Both the position numbers and the translations under genes were made by a program. Positions 26,403 through 37,152 of a stretch of DNA of 57,312 nt are shown here, piece by piece. The notes below the pieces were generated by a model. The model was given only the letters and a program-made list of their open reading frames with translations, was not told where the DNA came from and did no database searches. How positions within the stretch are numbered: the first letter of the stretch is position 1; each line of letters begins with the position of its first letter. Source of the stretch: Deltaproteobacteria bacterium (lineage in GTDB: Bacteria; Desulfobacterota; Desulfarculia; JACQYL01); contig JACQYL010000046.1 in the NCBI GenBank assembly GCA_016208165.1, positions 1 through 57,312 on the forward strand. Reading direction: 5' to 3'.

Positions 26403-28925
26403 TCATCGGTACCAACAAATCCGATTTGTTTCAATCGGAACAAGAGCACCTTCAAAAGCCGGGATGATTCGTGGCGTATAGTCGCCGGCCGGCCGGCGTG
26501 ACGGAATCTCGCCGGTGTACATGTACCCTCCTGCAGAACCGGTAATCTCTTCTCCGGGTTTCATGGTGTGGACCATGGGTTCCTCTTCGTCATGGGAATC
26601 CGCGTAGATCTGAACTTGAACAGCTCCGGGATCCAGCTCTCCAAGGTAGACCGGCACCTTGAAGGTGTATTGCCCCTCTTGTTCGTGAACCTCGAGATTA
26701 CCAAAGCGAAGCTGTTGCCAGTGGGTTTCCAGCGAATCGCGCCAATTTCCGAGCAGCACCGCCTTGCGGGCGCCGTCGGCGACGCGGTCACGGTAGGCCG
26801 AAGCCGCCGGCAGATACAATCTTTCCACGTATTCGCGCACCATCCGGTTGGCGCTGAAACGAGGCGTGAGCTCGGCCATGCTCACTCGCATCCGCGCCAC
26901 CCACTCTTTCGGTATACCGTCGGAGCCCCGCTTATAAAAGGCGGGGATCACTTCCTCCTCCAAGAGTCGGTAGAGTTGATCCGCCTCCCGGGCGTCCCAT
27001 GAAGAATCATCGTCATGTTCCCGGCCGTCTCCAATGGCCCAGCCCGTTTCCGGCGCGTAGGCCTCCGCCCACCAGCCATCCAGTTCCGAGAGGTTGAGGC
27101 CGCCGTTGACCAGAACCTTCATGCCGCTTGTGCCGCAGGCCTCCCAAGGTCGACGCGGCGTATTGATCCAGAGATCGACACCCTGCACAAGACGCTCCGC
27201 GAGAGACATGTCGTAATCCGCAAGAAAGACGACGCGCGAAACCACGTCCGGCCGACGGATGAAGAAGGACCACTCCTTGATCAAGGCCTTACCCATCGCG
27301 TCTCTCGGATGCGCCTTACCGGCAACGATGAGTTGCACGGGTTGCTCGGTGTTTTGAAGCATGCGCGCCAGACGATTCGGGTCGCGCAGCAGCAGATTCG
27401 GTCTCTTGTAAGGTGCGAAACGCCGGGCAAAGCCCATGGTGAACGCGTTGGGATCGAGACGTTCCATGGCCTCATCCTTCTCTTTTCCGGAAGCGCCCAT
27501 CGCCTCGAGCTGGCGGGCCAGTCGTTTGCGCACATACTGAATGAGGCGCCGGCATCCTTCACTGCGGAAGGACCAGAGGGTTTCATCCGGCACCGCCTTC
27601 AGGTCGGCTTCAAGGCCGGCCATGGTTCCCATCCAGCGCCCTTTGCCGCAAGCCTGCTCCCACAAGTCATCCGCTGCCGCCGAATCCCATGAAGGCGTGT
27701 GCACACCGTTTGTTATGTGGGTCACCGGGACTTCCGGTCGCGGCCAACTAGGAAAGAGCGTCTGAAAAATACGGCGGCTTACTTTTCCGTGCAGTCGACT
27801 TACTCCGTTCACCCTACCCGATCCCCGAATGGCCAGATACGCCATGTTGAACGGTTCCTCTCCATTTTTCGGGTCCATCCGACCGAGGGCGAGGAGGCGG
27901 TCCAGGTCGATGCCGAGTTGGTCCGCATAGACTCCCAGGTAATTGCCCATCATGCTCGGAGAAAAGCGATCAAAGCCGGCATCCACCGGGGTATGGGAAG
28001 TGAATATATTGCCGACCCTCGTGGCTGCCAGCGCCACATCGAAGGGTTGATTCGAGTCCTCCATGAACGAGCGGGCTCTTTCCAACACGGTGAGCGCAGC
28101 ATGACCCTCATTGAGATGGCATACTTCCGCTTCGATGCCCAAACTTCGCAGAAGCCGCCACCCGCCTATACCGAGGACCATCTCCTGCTGGAGCCGCACT
28201 TCCGGCCCGCCGCCATATAATTCGGACGTTATGCACTGGTCCGCCGGACTGTTGGCCGGGTCATTGCTGTCGAGAAGATAGAGGATCGTACGTCCCACTT
28301 TGGCTTGCCACACTCGAAATCGCACCTGCCGGCCAGGAAAGCGCAACGCCATTCGCAGCCATTCTCCTTTCGAATCGCGCGCGGGCAGAATCGGAAGCAT
28401 ACCCGGGTCATTGTAGGGATTGAACTCGGTCTGGGCTCCATCGGAAGTTATGACCTGTCGAAAGTAGCCCTGCTGATAAAGGAGTCCTACTGCCACAACA
28501 GGCACTCCGAGATCGCTTGACGCTTTCAGGTGGTCGCCCGCCAGAATCCCGAGCCCTCCGGAATAAATGGGCAGGGCTTCGCTCAAGCCAAACTCCATGC
28601 TGAAGTATGCCACGGTCAATCTTGAAGCCTCGTGGGTCCTGGCATACCAGCTCTGCTGCCCCAACCCCGCTCGGTGTTTCTCGATGTGTTTCTCCAGCTC
28701 CAGGCGGAAATCCGGATCCTGCGCCAGGGCGTGGAGTCGAGCGGAAGAAACCGATTGAAGAATAAGCCAAGGGTTCCGGGTAAGATCCCAAAGCTCGGGG
28801 TCGATGCGTTCCCATAGCGGGTCCGTCGAATGGCTCCAGGACCAACGAAGGTCCAGTGCAACCTCGGCCAATCCTTCCAGCCCTTCAGGCAGGGGAGGTA
28901 AGAGATAGTAATGGGAAATGGTCAT
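26403..28925 (-). CDS. glgP: Alpha-glucan (glycogen/maltodextrin) phosphorylase
   Basis: The 840-residue GT35 enzyme releases glucose-1-phosphate from alpha-1,4-glucans in the cytoplasm. It has the short-type N-terminus (DUF3417-like, LALDLRWSWSHSTDPLW region) found in bacterial and archaeal phosphorylases, the AYFSMEFGLSEALPIYSGGLGILAGDHLK start of the catalytic part, and the PLP-binding lysine at 603 in GTSGMKVLVNGG. GGGAG precedes the ATG. It is the last gene of the run dedA-mprF-acvB-like-glgP, 27 bases after the acvB-like gene. The link to lipid modification is not obvious, and an internal promoter is possible. Branching enzyme and a glucosidase elsewhere in the window complete glucan turnover. 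Confidence 0.92.
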   Translation of the reverse strand: MTISHYYLLPPLPEGLEGLAEVALDLRWSWSHSTDPLWERIDPELWDLTRNPWLILQSVSSARLHALAQDPDFRLELEKHIEKHRAGLGQQSWYARTHEASRLTVAYFSMEFGLSEALPIYSGGLGILAGDHLKASSDLGVPVVAVGLLYQQGYFRQVITSDGAQTEFNPYNDPGMLPILPARDSKGEWLRMALRFPGRQVRFRVWQAKVGRTILYLLDSNDPANSPADQCITSELYGGGPEVRLQQEMVLGIGGWRLLRSLGIEAEVCHLNEGHAALTVLERARSFMEDSNQPFDVALAATRVGNIFTSHTPVDAGFDRFSPSMMGNYLGVYADQLGIDLDRLLALGRMDPKNGEEPFNMAYLAIRGSGRVNGVSRLHGKVSRRIFQTLFPSWPRPEVPVTHITNGVHTPSWDSAAADDLWEQACGKGRWMGTMAGLEADLKAVPDETLWSFRSEGCRRLIQYVRKRLARQLEAMGASGKEKDEAMERLDPNAFTMGFARRFAPYKRPNLLLRDPNRLARMLQNTEQPVQLIVAGKAHPRDAMGKALIKEWSFFIRRPDVVSRVVFLADYDMSLAERLVQGVDLWINTPRRPWEACGTSGMKVLVNGGLNLSELDGWWAEAYAPETGWAIGDGREHDDDSSWDAREADQLYRLLEEEVIPAFYKRGSDGIPKEWVARMRVSMAELTPRFSANRMVREYVERLYLPAASAYRDRVADGARKAVLLGNWRDSLETHWQQLRFGNLEVHEQEGQYTFKVPVYLGELDPGAVQVQIYADSHDEEEPMVHTMKPGEEITGSAGGYMYTGEIPSRRPAGDYTPRIIPAFEGALVPIETNRICWYR

Positions 28926-28952
28926 TTTTGTCTCCCGTGGTAAAGAGCATGC

Positions 28953-30377
28953 TCATTCATTTTGGGAAAATCCGGGTGATGAATCCCGTACTTCTTGGAT
29001 GATGGTTTTGGCGATGGCGTCGTATCGCCCTCCAAAATGATGGCCTCCCGGCAAAACCACACGTTTTACGAGGTCCTCATCCGCTTTGCTGCAAAGAGAA
29101 TCGCTTTCACCCTTCCCGTAAAAGCACAAAATCTTCATGCCGCGCAACTTCTCCAACTCCGGAAGCACCGGACTTTCGTTCGCATCGGCTCGCGAACGGA
29201 TCCACTCCAGGATGTGGAATTCAAACGCCACTCGTTCGCTCGGTCCTAGAAGACCGATTAGACGCACCTTCTTCAGAATATCCTCTGGAAGTCTATTCGT
29301 CATGAAAGGCAGGACGTTCGCTCCCAAGGAATAGCCCAATAGGATGACCTCTTTCTTGTTCCACTGTGCCAAATAATGTCTGATCGTCCGTTCCAGGTCC
29401 TTTGCAGCTTCCTCCGGCGTTTTGCGTTTCCAGAAATACTGAAGAGCGTTCAGGCCTACCACTGGAACCCCGCGAGATGAGAGATCATTGGCAACATCCC
29501 GGTCGATACCGGCCCACCCCCCGTCGCCTGAAATCATGACGCCGAAAGTCTGAGATCCTTCCGGCCGGGCTGCGACTTCCACTAGTGGGAGATCCTTCAG
29601 ACTATCGGACACGCCGGCTTCAGCGGGCCTCGAGTTTTTGGTCATGCGTACAAAGGTCTCTTTGAACTGTGGCATCCAATTCTTAGGCACTGAGAAACCG
29701 TGACCGACCTTCGGCAACAGAACGATTTCTCCTCCTCTCACTTTGTTGATATAGGCTGAGGTCTTTTCAGCTTCGCAAACCTGGTCGATGGTTCCTTGAA
29801 ACGCCACCCATGGAGCGTTAAGGTTCTTCGCTGGAAGAAAGCTATACCCTTTGCCTTTGGGCAAACGGATCCATTCCAGGCCGGCGCCCCTGCAAAGCGG
29901 TCTCTGAATTGGAAGGTCCGGGCAGAAGCCCATGCTGATCGCTCCCTGAAACGTGTTGGGAGGAGCCTGGAGCAGAACAGCATAAACCAAAGTGGCGCCG
30001 GAGGAGTAGCCTACCAGTATCGGGGGCGTGTAGTGCGGGAAATCGAGGGTTTTTTGGACGAACTGACTCAAGGCCTCGAAGTCGGCGGCAGGGTACGCAC
30101 AGGTTCCGTGCTCCTTTTCCATTTCATTCAGGTAGTGGACAATATCGATCCCCGCCACCAATGCGCCCAAACGGGAAAGCTCGCGGGCCATATCAACGAC
30201 TCCGAGATTCCACCCCCCATCGCCGGACACAAAAAGGACCACCTGGGATGGATGAGGGGATTGTCGAACAACACTGACTCTCCCGAACGGCCCGAAATTA
30301 AGTGACTCTTCCCCTACGGCCGCCGCGCTGCCCGCAAGAACTATAAAAGATAAGAGAAAAAGCGGAACGATCTTCAT
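28953..30377 (-). CDS. AcvB/VirJ-like serine hydrolase, probable lysyl-phosphatidylglycerol hydrolase
   Basis: The 474-residue exported protein has a signal peptide (MKIVPLFLLSFIVLAGSAAA) and two tandem alpha/beta-hydrolase-like VirJ domains. Each half starts with the same SGDGGW motif (51-56 and near 288) and has a nucleophile elbow, GYSSG at 123-127 and GYSLG near 350. AcvB of Agrobacterium hydrolyses lysyl-phosphatidylglycerol in the periplasm and is co-operonic with the synthase. Here the start codon overlaps the stop of mprF by four bases, which supports the same pairing and translational coupling. It would limit or reverse MprF-made aminoacyl lipid. The catalytic His is likely in GHHFGG near the C-terminus. 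Confidence 0.8.
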   Translation of the reverse strand: MKIVPLFLLSFIVLAGSAAAVGEESLNFGPFGRVSVVRQSPHPSQVVLFVSGDGGWNLGVVDMARELSRLGALVAGIDIVHYLNEMEKEHGTCAYPAADFEALSQFVQKTLDFPHYTPPILVGYSSGATLVYAVLLQAPPNTFQGAISMGFCPDLPIQRPLCRGAGLEWIRLPKGKGYSFLPAKNLNAPWVAFQGTIDQVCEAEKTSAYINKVRGGEIVLLPKVGHGFSVPKNWMPQFKETFVRMTKNSRPAEAGVSDSLKDLPLVEVAARPEGSQTFGVMISGDGGWAGIDRDVANDLSSRGVPVVGLNALQYFWKRKTPEEAAKDLERTIRHYLAQWNKKEVILLGYSLGANVLPFMTNRLPEDILKKVRLIGLLGPSERVAFEFHILEWIRSRADANESPVLPELEKLRGMKILCFYGKGESDSLCSKADEDLVKRVVLPGGHHFGGRYDAIAKTIIQEVRDSSPGFSQNE

Positions 30378-32929
30378 CTTGCGATTACTCCTTTTAAGCC
30401 CCCCGAAACGAGGGTCGCAATGTTGACCAGTAATCTAGGAACCACAATTCCTCCCGGACAGGCCAGGTATTTAGGCGTCCAAACAGGATCGAACTTCTCC
30501 TTGTACTGCCTGAGTCCCTGAAAATTATAGAAGTGTTCCCCGTGTCGGAAGATGTATGCACCCACACGGTTCCAGAGGGGCGCCAGCGCGTGTTCTCCCA
30601 GACCCGACAAGGGCGCCATGCCTAGATTGAACCATTGATATCCCTCGATCTTACCCCACAGCATGAGTTGAATAAAGAGATACTCCATCACCCCGTGGGG
30701 GGCATCCGGCATGTACCGCATAAGATCGATGGATAACTCGTGTTTCTCCGCCCCGGGCCATATGTTAGCGAAAGCCAGGACCTTCCCGTCCTTGCGAATG
30801 ATGGCGGCGGGGAGTTGTTTCAGGTACTCTTCGTTGAAAAAACCGAGCGAAAATCCCTTCTCTCCGGTTTTTTTCTCTCCCAACCAGGCTTCGGAAACGC
30901 GCCCCAAATCCGGCAACAGAGCGGACACTTCGTCTTTGGAGACAACCTGAAAAACGCAGCCTTCTTTTTCCAACTTGTGAGTGGTATATCGCAGATCCTT
31001 GCGGTCCCTGCCTTCCAAAGCGAACTTCTCCAATGAAACTCGAGCCTCTTCTCCCAGTTTGAGGAGGGTGAGTCCAAGATCCAGATACACATAGAGCTTT
31101 TCTGCGCTGACTTCGTAAAAAATGGGCCATCCGGCGAAGCGATCCGCCATTTTGCAGAACTGCCAAGCCAGTTCCGCTCCCTCTTCATCCCGACCCACAG
31201 GATCTCCCATACTGACCCAACTCCGTGCTTCGACACCATACATGATAAAGGCATCGCCGCTCTGGCTGAAGAGGAACGACTTGTCCCCGAGAAGAGCGAG
31301 ATTGGCATACGTCCTGGTAGAACGTTGAACGATGACGCTCGCCCTTGCCAATTCCTCTTTCCTTGTACCGGAAAATCTTGGGGGGGCCGGGCTGAGCATC
31401 TTGGCCGCAATATAGAAGGATAGGAGCGCTACGACCCCTACGCCGGCTCGGGCAAACCGTGACGCATTTCCGGCAAAGGCAAAATACCACCAGAGATCGC
31501 TTCTGAACTCGACATGCTTGTATGAGAAAAGACCCAACCACAAGGAACACAAGAGTACGGCTGCGATACCGGCGATCCACCCCGGGCTGAAGCTCACTCT
31601 GAAAAGCGACGCGGACCGATAGAAATGCCGGCGACAGGGAAGAAGAGCGCCCATCATAACGGTCAGAATGATCGCTTCCTCATAATCCCATCCTTTGAGC
31701 AAGGAGAATGTGATTCCTCCGGCCAGAAGGAAGACCGTCAGCACATAGGCGGCATCGATCCGGCGCTGAAGGCCCCTGGCCAGAAGAAGCAGCCCGCCGC
31801 CGACAAGGCTTCCCAGGAAGTGGCTAATCTCCAGCACCGGCAAGGGGATGACGTGCTTGAGCCACGCAAGCCGACTGCCAACGGCTGGCGTCGCTCCGGA
31901 GAAAAGCAAAATCGCCCCCCCCACAAAGGTGCTGAGAGCCAGACCCTGGGGCACGATGACGGATCCCCATCGACTAAAAAGATGGGCGACCCTTTGCAGG
32001 GAGTCTTTTTCCCGAAACGCTTCTTGAACTCCCAATAATACAATCGCCGATAGGAATGGGAGGACATAGTAAATGCCCCTGTACGCCAGAAGGGATCCGA
32101 CGGACTGGGATGCGGGAAGATGCGACGAGATGAGCATGACGAGAGCCGTCTCGAAGACGCCGATGCCTCCGGGGACCTGGCTTATGAGTCCAATCAATTG
32201 AGCCAATAGATAGAGCCCGATAAACTCCTTGTAGGAAAGCCCCGGAACCGACGGAAGGAGGGTGTAGAGTACAGCGCCCGCCAGAAGCCAGTCCAAGGAA
32301 GCCACCATGATCTGGGATAGTAGAAGACCGGGAGAAGGTAAAGAGAATTGCCAACCTTTCACCTTGAAAGGCCTCTTCACCAAGAGGCTCCACAATAAGA
32401 CCGAAACCACGATAACAAGAAACAGCATCCCGAGAATATGAACGGACTTAAATGGGAAATGAAGAGCCGTGGGAAGCGCCAGAGGCTCGAACAGAAAGGC
32501 CAAACCTTCAACAGCCAGGAACCCGAGCCACAACGTCAAGGTGCAAAAGCCGACAACCTGAGTAATTTCGAAAGCCGTCAGACCCCATGTGGAGTATAAA
32601 CGGTAACGCACCGAGGCCCCGGCAATCATTGAGAACCCGATGTTGTTGCTGAAAGCGTATCCGATGAAGGAGGCCAGAGCTGTTTTTCGGTACGAGAGCG
32701 GGTGGCGGATATAGCGCAACGCCAGGGTGTCATACCCTGTCATAATAAAGTAGCTGAGAGCCGTCAGCAAAAATGAAAAAAGAACGCCTCGAACGGGCAG
32801 GCCGTACAAATGGCTCAGAATATCGTGAAGGTGGTATGTTCTGAGCTGATGATAGAGGACCACTAGAGCCGACGTGAAGAGCAGAAGGCCGAACATCGGT
32901 CCCACTATACGAAGAACCTTTCTATTCAT
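30374..32929 (-). CDS. mprF: Phosphatidylglycerol lysyltransferase / flippase MprF
   Basis: The 851-residue protein has the full two-part MprF architecture: about 13-14 membrane helices (1-530) forming the lipid flippase, and a cytosolic DUF2156 aminoacyl-tRNA:PG transferase domain (about 545-840) with MGDPVG, AWQFCKMADRFAG and the final FHRGEHFYNFQGLRQYKEKFDPVW segment typical of the family. It transfers an amino acid, usually lysine, from tRNA to phosphatidylglycerol and moves the product to the outer leaflet, lowering surface charge and raising resistance to cationic peptides. It lies between a DedA gene 51 bases upstream (nearest frame ends) and the overlapping acvB-like gene. Confidence 0.92.
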   Translation of the reverse strand: MNRKVLRIVGPMFGLLLFTSALVVLYHQLRTYHLHDILSHLYGLPVRGVLFSFLLTALSYFIMTGYDTLALRYIRHPLSYRKTALASFIGYAFSNNIGFSMIAGASVRYRLYSTWGLTAFEITQVVGFCTLTLWLGFLAVEGLAFLFEPLALPTALHFPFKSVHILGMLFLVIVVSVLLWSLLVKRPFKVKGWQFSLPSPGLLLSQIMVASLDWLLAGAVLYTLLPSVPGLSYKEFIGLYLLAQLIGLISQVPGGIGVFETALVMLISSHLPASQSVGSLLAYRGIYYVLPFLSAIVLLGVQEAFREKDSLQRVAHLFSRWGSVIVPQGLALSTFVGGAILLFSGATPAVGSRLAWLKHVIPLPVLEISHFLGSLVGGGLLLLARGLQRRIDAAYVLTVFLLAGGITFSLLKGWDYEEAIILTVMMGALLPCRRHFYRSASLFRVSFSPGWIAGIAAVLLCSLWLGLFSYKHVEFRSDLWWYFAFAGNASRFARAGVGVVALLSFYIAAKMLSPAPPRFSGTRKEELARASVIVQRSTRTYANLALLGDKSFLFSQSGDAFIMYGVEARSWVSMGDPVGRDEEGAELAWQFCKMADRFAGWPIFYEVSAEKLYVYLDLGLTLLKLGEEARVSLEKFALEGRDRKDLRYTTHKLEKEGCVFQVVSKDEVSALLPDLGRVSEAWLGEKKTGEKGFSLGFFNEEYLKQLPAAIIRKDGKVLAFANIWPGAEKHELSIDLMRYMPDAPHGVMEYLFIQLMLWGKIEGYQWFNLGMAPLSGLGEHALAPLWNRVGAYIFRHGEHFYNFQGLRQYKEKFDPVWTPKYLACPGGIVVPRLLVNIATLVSGGLKGVIAR

Positions 32930-32980
32930 CGGAAGGTAGGTCCTTTCAGCGCGAACCTATCTTAGATTCCGCCGTTTTGT

Positions 32981-33640
32981 TCATTCCCTTTGACCTTGCC
33001 CATTACCGCGGAGGCAAGGCTCTTCCAACGGAGTGTCATCAAGCGCCCCTTGCTTCCGGCCGGTCCTTATTTCAACCCTACGGCGTTTTCTTCGGCCCGA
33101 AATGAAATGCACTGCCCAGATCACGGCTCCCAGAGCGGCAATAGCTCCAAAAACTCTTACCTCATAGTGTCTCACATCTCCGAGCAACAACTCCAGTGCA
33201 TCTCCAAACAGGTAACCGGCGACGCCCACGGCGATGGCCCACATGGACGCTCCGATGGCGTTTAACAAGACAAAGAGAGGAGCAGGAACATTGCTCATGC
33301 CCATTACAAAAGGGGCGGCAGTGCGAACTCCGTACAGAAAGCGGAACACAAGAATGAAGGGGTACCTATATCGGCTGACAAGTTTCTCGGCTTTTTCCAC
33401 GCGACACTTCAAGGAAGGCCATTTTGCCAGTATCTTCTTGCTGCGCCAACGTCCCAGAAAAAAGAAGAACTGGTCCCCCATAAGGGTTCCGGTAAAGGCG
33501 GCCAAGACGACGAGGGGAAGGTGCAGATATCCCCGGTGTGCGGCAAATCCGCCGATCACGAGAATGGTCTCACCCTCGAGAAAGGTTCCCACCAGGATGG
33601 CCAGGTAACCATAGGTGTCTATCAGTGATTCCAAGATCAT
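32981..33640 (-). CDS. DedA family (VTT domain) membrane protein
   Basis: The 219-residue protein has the DedA pattern: FLEGETILVIGGFAAHRGYLHLP with the conserved E near the start, the GDQFFFFLGRW segment, and FRFLYGVRTAAPFVMGMS. Four to five membrane helices are visible. The start at 33640 (MILESLIDTYGYLAIL) matches family length and has AAGGAA nine bases upstream. An in-frame ATG at 33799 would add 53 residues not seen in relatives. DedA proteins are linked to phospholipid or undecaprenyl-phosphate translocation and to peptide resistance. Being just upstream of mprF suggests cooperation in lipid translocation, which is inference. Confidence 0.85.
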   Translation of the reverse strand: MILESLIDTYGYLAILVGTFLEGETILVIGGFAAHRGYLHLPLVVLAAFTGTLMGDQFFFFLGRWRSKKILAKWPSLKCRVEKAEKLVSRYRYPFILVFRFLYGVRTAAPFVMGMSNVPAPLFVLLNAIGASMWAIAVGVAGYLFGDALELLLGDVRHYEVRVFGAIAALGAVIWAVHFISGRRKRRRVEIRTGRKQGALDDTPLEEPCLRGNGQGQRE

Positions 33641-34062
33641 TCCAACCCGTTCCTTAATCGCAAAGCCGACATGATTGTAATGGCGAATAGATAAGGTGAA
33701 ATTGAAAAACAAAAAGAAGAAATCCAGGATTAACAAGAGCAGTCTGATCGTCCACACAATCAAGCTGTTTGTTCCAAAGATATTGAACACATGAAACACA
33801 TCGCTTGCGCGGTCCGTGCTGAATGCGACGCTGATCAGGTCAAGTCCGACCCGGCCGAGCCATCGATGAGGACATCATCGAATCCGGGTTCTTACTTCCC
33901 GCGATACGAGTCGTTCATAACATCGAGATGCTCCTATTCAGGTTTCATTCATGAAGAAACAGGGTGCAGCGAGACCGCCCTTCCACTCGAATTGTGTGTC
34001 GAGTACCTCGAATCCGGCCATCCGGATGAATATTGGGATGACGAGGGCGACAGGGCCGGTTT
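33641..34062. other. Intergenic region between RND pump and dedA operon
   Basis: These 422 bases hold the presumed promoter of the dedA-mprF-acvB-glgP set and the 3' end of the pump transcript. No gene, tRNA or strong hairpin was recognised. Confidence 0.4.
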
Positions 34063-37000
34063 TCAATCCGGACTTGCTTTCTTTTCGGGATGAAACAAGG
34101 AATAGACCACCGGAATCAACACCAACGTGATCAGCGTGGATCCGGTGAGTCCCCCGACAACCGCGCGCGCCAGAGGCGCCTGGGCGTCGGCGCCCTCTCC
34201 GATGCCCAGAGCCAGAGGCATGAGGCCCAGGATCGTCGTCAGGCTAGTCATCAGAATCGGCCGCAATCGGCGCCGGCCCGCCTCGGCCAAAGCATCGTAC
34301 GTGGACATACCGCTACCGGCTAATCTACCGGCCTGGTCCACCAGAAGAATCGCATTGTTGACCACGATCCCCCCCAGCATGATACAGCCGATGTAGGACT
34401 GAACGTTAAGGGTAGTCCTGGTGACGAAAAGCGTAACCAATACCCCCACTGCAGCGAGCGGTACTGAAAACATGACCACCAAGGGATCCCGTAACGACTC
34501 GTACTGGCAAGCCAGCACCATGTATACGAGCAGGAGAGCCAGTATGAGGGAGATCACCAGCTCGCCGAACGCCTTTTGCTGCTCCTCGAACGTCCCGGCG
34601 ACCGTCAGGTCATAACCGACGGGACGTGGAATGCGATCCAGCAAGACATTAACGTCCCGGGCCACGGAGCCCAAGTCCCTTCCCGACACGTTGGCCTGGA
34701 CCGAGACGGTTCTCTGCTGGTCTTTTCGGTCAATGAGGACCGGGCCGCGACTCGCTTCGTTGGTGACCACGTTGCGCAGCGTTACCTGCTCGCCGGATGC
34801 CGTGGTCAGAGTGAGGTCGAGAATCTCATCCAGGGACCGTTTCTCCGCATCCTTGAGCCGCACGAGAATGCGATACGAGTTTCCTCCGGTTCGATACTCG
34901 CCGGCTTTGGAGCCGGCCACCGCTGTTTCCAGAAGCTGCGTCACGTCGCGAACGCTCAGGTCGAGATCCGCCACCTTGTCTCGGTCCACGCGGATTTCCT
35001 CCTGGGGTACTCCGGCCTCGAGACTGGTCTGGACATCTGTAATGCCCGGTACCTCGGCAATCGACTCGTCAACGCGTTGGGCCAGGGCGTCGAGAATGGC
35101 GAGTTCGAACCCGCGGATCTCGACCGTCAGTCCTTCGTCACCGCCCAGGATCCGTTCCAGCAGGAACTGGCCTTGGGGCGCGCGTGTACGGATTTCCATA
35201 CCGGCAATGTTGTCTCTCAATTTGCGACGAAGATCCTCGGCGATCTCCACGTTGGAGCGTTTGCGTTGCGCGGCCGACAGCAACGACAGGCGGATTTCAC
35301 CCTCTGCGCCCGCGTCCGCCCGCCAGCCGACTGCCCCCACGCTGGCCACCGATGCCACGGCCTCGGGCACGGCGGGGTAGACGATCTGCTCCATTTTCCG
35401 CGTCTGCGCGTCGACCAGGTCCAGTCGGGTTCCGATTTCCATCTTACCGGTGACATGGACCTCTCCCTCATCGCTGGGCGGAATAAATTCCGTGCCGATG
35501 AAGGGCAAAAGAAGCAGACTTCCGCCGAGAAGGGAAGCCGCCGCGAGAATGGTGATCAGGCGATGAACCAGCACCCGACGAATCAAATTGAGGTAGGCAT
35601 TGTCGAGACCTTTAAAGAAACGGACCGCGATATCGTCTAATCGGACGATCCATAATTTTCGTTCCTTGTGGTCCTGCGGAGACGACCTGACGAGCTTGGA
35701 TGCCAACATGGGCACCAGACTCATGGCCACCGCCAGGGAGCAAATCAGCGAAAAAATGATGACATAGGCCAGCTCCTGAAAGAGAAGGCCCGAGACGCCG
35801 CGTACGAAAACCTGCGGTACGAAAATCACCAAGGTGGTAATGGTGCTGGCCACAATGGCCGGTCCCACCTCCCGCGCACCTTCCACGGATGCGACCGCTG
35901 ACGGCTCGTTATTCTCGTTCTGACGGCGGAAGATGTTTTCGAGCACCACAATGGAACTGTCGACCATCATGCCCACACCCAACGCCAGTCCGCCCAACGT
36001 CATCAGGTTGAGCGTGAATCCGCCGAAGTACATCATCGCAAACGTTGCCACGATCGAGATGGGGATCGAGAGAGAAATCACCAACGTGCTTCGGATGTTG
36101 CGGAGGAAAAACAACAGAACCAGGATGGCGAGCCCGCCGCCGTAAAGCACCGATCGGGCGACATTGGTGATGGACCGCTCGATGAAGTTTCCCTGGTTGA
36201 TGACCGGTACGACCTTGATCTGGGGGAAGTCTTTATTGACCTCGGCGATTTCATCGAGGATGCGTTTGGATACGTCAACGGTATTGGCATCGGCCTGTTT
36301 GCGAATGCCCACCCGTAGTCCGCGTTCATCATTGACTCGCACGATACGGGTTAATTTTTCATAAGTGTCATTGACCTCGGCGATTTGACCGAGCGTTACC
36401 GCAGCGCCCTCGCGTCCGACAATGACCGTGTTACGAATCTGATCGAGATTGGTGAATTCCGCCGGCGCACGCAGAGTGACCTCGTGACGTCCCTGCTCGA
36501 TCTTGCCCGCCGGCAGGTCGAGGTTGGCGTCGCTGACCGCTTTGATCACCCGGTCCATGGGCAAACCCAACGCCTTGACCCGGTCGGGGTCCAGTTCAAT
36601 GCGGACTTCGCGATTAAAGCCCCCCCAAACGTCGACCTGAGCTACGCCCGGAATACGGGCGAACCGGTAGCGGATCTGAACTTCGATCAATTCGGTGAGT
36701 TCCACAGGATCAAGGCTGCTGGAAATCCCGAGAATAACCACTGGAAAACTGGCGATATCAAATTTCCGTACGCGGGGTCTGACGATATCTTCGGGCAACT
36801 CGTTGATTTCGTCCTCGAGCTTGCCTTGTACGTCGATGGCAGCGGTGTCGATTTCGGTGCCCCAGGCGAAGCTCACCCGAACACTGCTGTTGCCCTCGGA
36901 AGAGGTGGATGAAATTTCCTCGACGCCGGGCGCCGTGGCAACGATCTCTTCAATGATCTGCGTTACCAGCCGCTCCATCACCTCGGGACTGGCGCCTTCG

Positions 37001-37152
37001 TACTCTGTGCGGATCGTCAGCGTCGGCAGCTCGATATTGGGCAGCATATCGATCTGCAGTCGGCTCAAAGACACGGCCCCAAGGATCACCACAATCAGGG
37101 TCACCATGGTGGTAAAGATAGGACGACGAACACTGAAACCCGGTAGATTCAT
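34063..37152 (-). CDS. RND efflux transporter, HAE1/AcrB type
   Basis: The 1029-residue inner-membrane pump has 12 membrane helices and two large periplasmic loops. It begins [17 protein letters not shown], and the start codon overlaps the stop of the adaptor gene (37149-37152), showing coupled translation. In the proton relay the motif is [18 protein letters not shown], so only the first Asp of the AcrB Asp-Asp pair is kept, and the usual Lys of helix 10 is Asn in [10 protein letters not shown]. This variant is common in SwrC-like pumps. The frame extends upstream to 37290 but that part lies inside the adaptor gene. With the adaptor it would export hydrophobic compounds. No outer-membrane channel gene is present here. 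Confidence 0.9.
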   Translation of the reverse strand: MNLPGFSVRRPIFTTMVTLIVVILGAVSLSRLQIDMLPNIELPTLTIRTEYEGASPEVMERLVTQIIEEIVATAPGVEEISSTSSEGNSSVRVSFAWGTEIDTAAIDVQGKLEDEINELPEDIVRPRVRKFDIASFPVVILGISSSLDPVELTELIEVQIRYRFARIPGVAQVDVWGGFNREVRIELDPDRVKALGLPMDRVIKAVSDANLDLPAGKIEQGRHEVTLRAPAEFTNLDQIRNTVIVGREGAAVTLGQIAEVNDTYEKLTRIVRVNDERGLRVGIRKQADANTVDVSKRILDEIAEVNKDFPQIKVVPVINQGNFIERSITNVARSVLYGGGLAILVLLFFLRNIRSTLVISLSIPISIVATFAMMYFGGFTLNLMTLGGLALGVGMMVDSSIVVLENIFRRQNENNEPSAVASVEGAREVGPAIVASTITTLVIFVPQVFVRGVSGLLFQELAYVIIFSLICSLAVAMSLVPMLASKLVRSSPQDHKERKLWIVRLDDIAVRFFKGLDNAYLNLIRRVLVHRLITILAAASLLGGSLLLLPFIGTEFIPPSDEGEVHVTGKMEIGTRLDLVDAQTRKMEQIVYPAVPEAVASVASVGAVGWRADAGAEGEIRLSLLSAAQRKRSNVEIAEDLRRKLRDNIAGMEIRTRAPQGQFLLERILGGDEGLTVEIRGFELAILDALAQRVDESIAEVPGITDVQTSLEAGVPQEEIRVDRDKVADLDLSVRDVTQLLETAVAGSKAGEYRTGGNSYRILVRLKDAEKRSLDEILDLTLTTASGEQVTLRNVVTNEASRGPVLIDRKDQQRTVSVQANVSGRDLGSVARDVNVLLDRIPRPVGYDLTVAGTFEEQQKAFGELVISLILALLLVYMVLACQYESLRDPLVVMFSVPLAAVGVLVTLFVTRTTLNVQSYIGCIMLGGIVVNNAILLVDQAGRLAGSGMSTYDALAEAGRRRLRPILMTSLTTILGLMPLALGIGEGADAQAPLARAVVGGLTGSTLITLVLIPVVYSLFHPEKKASPD

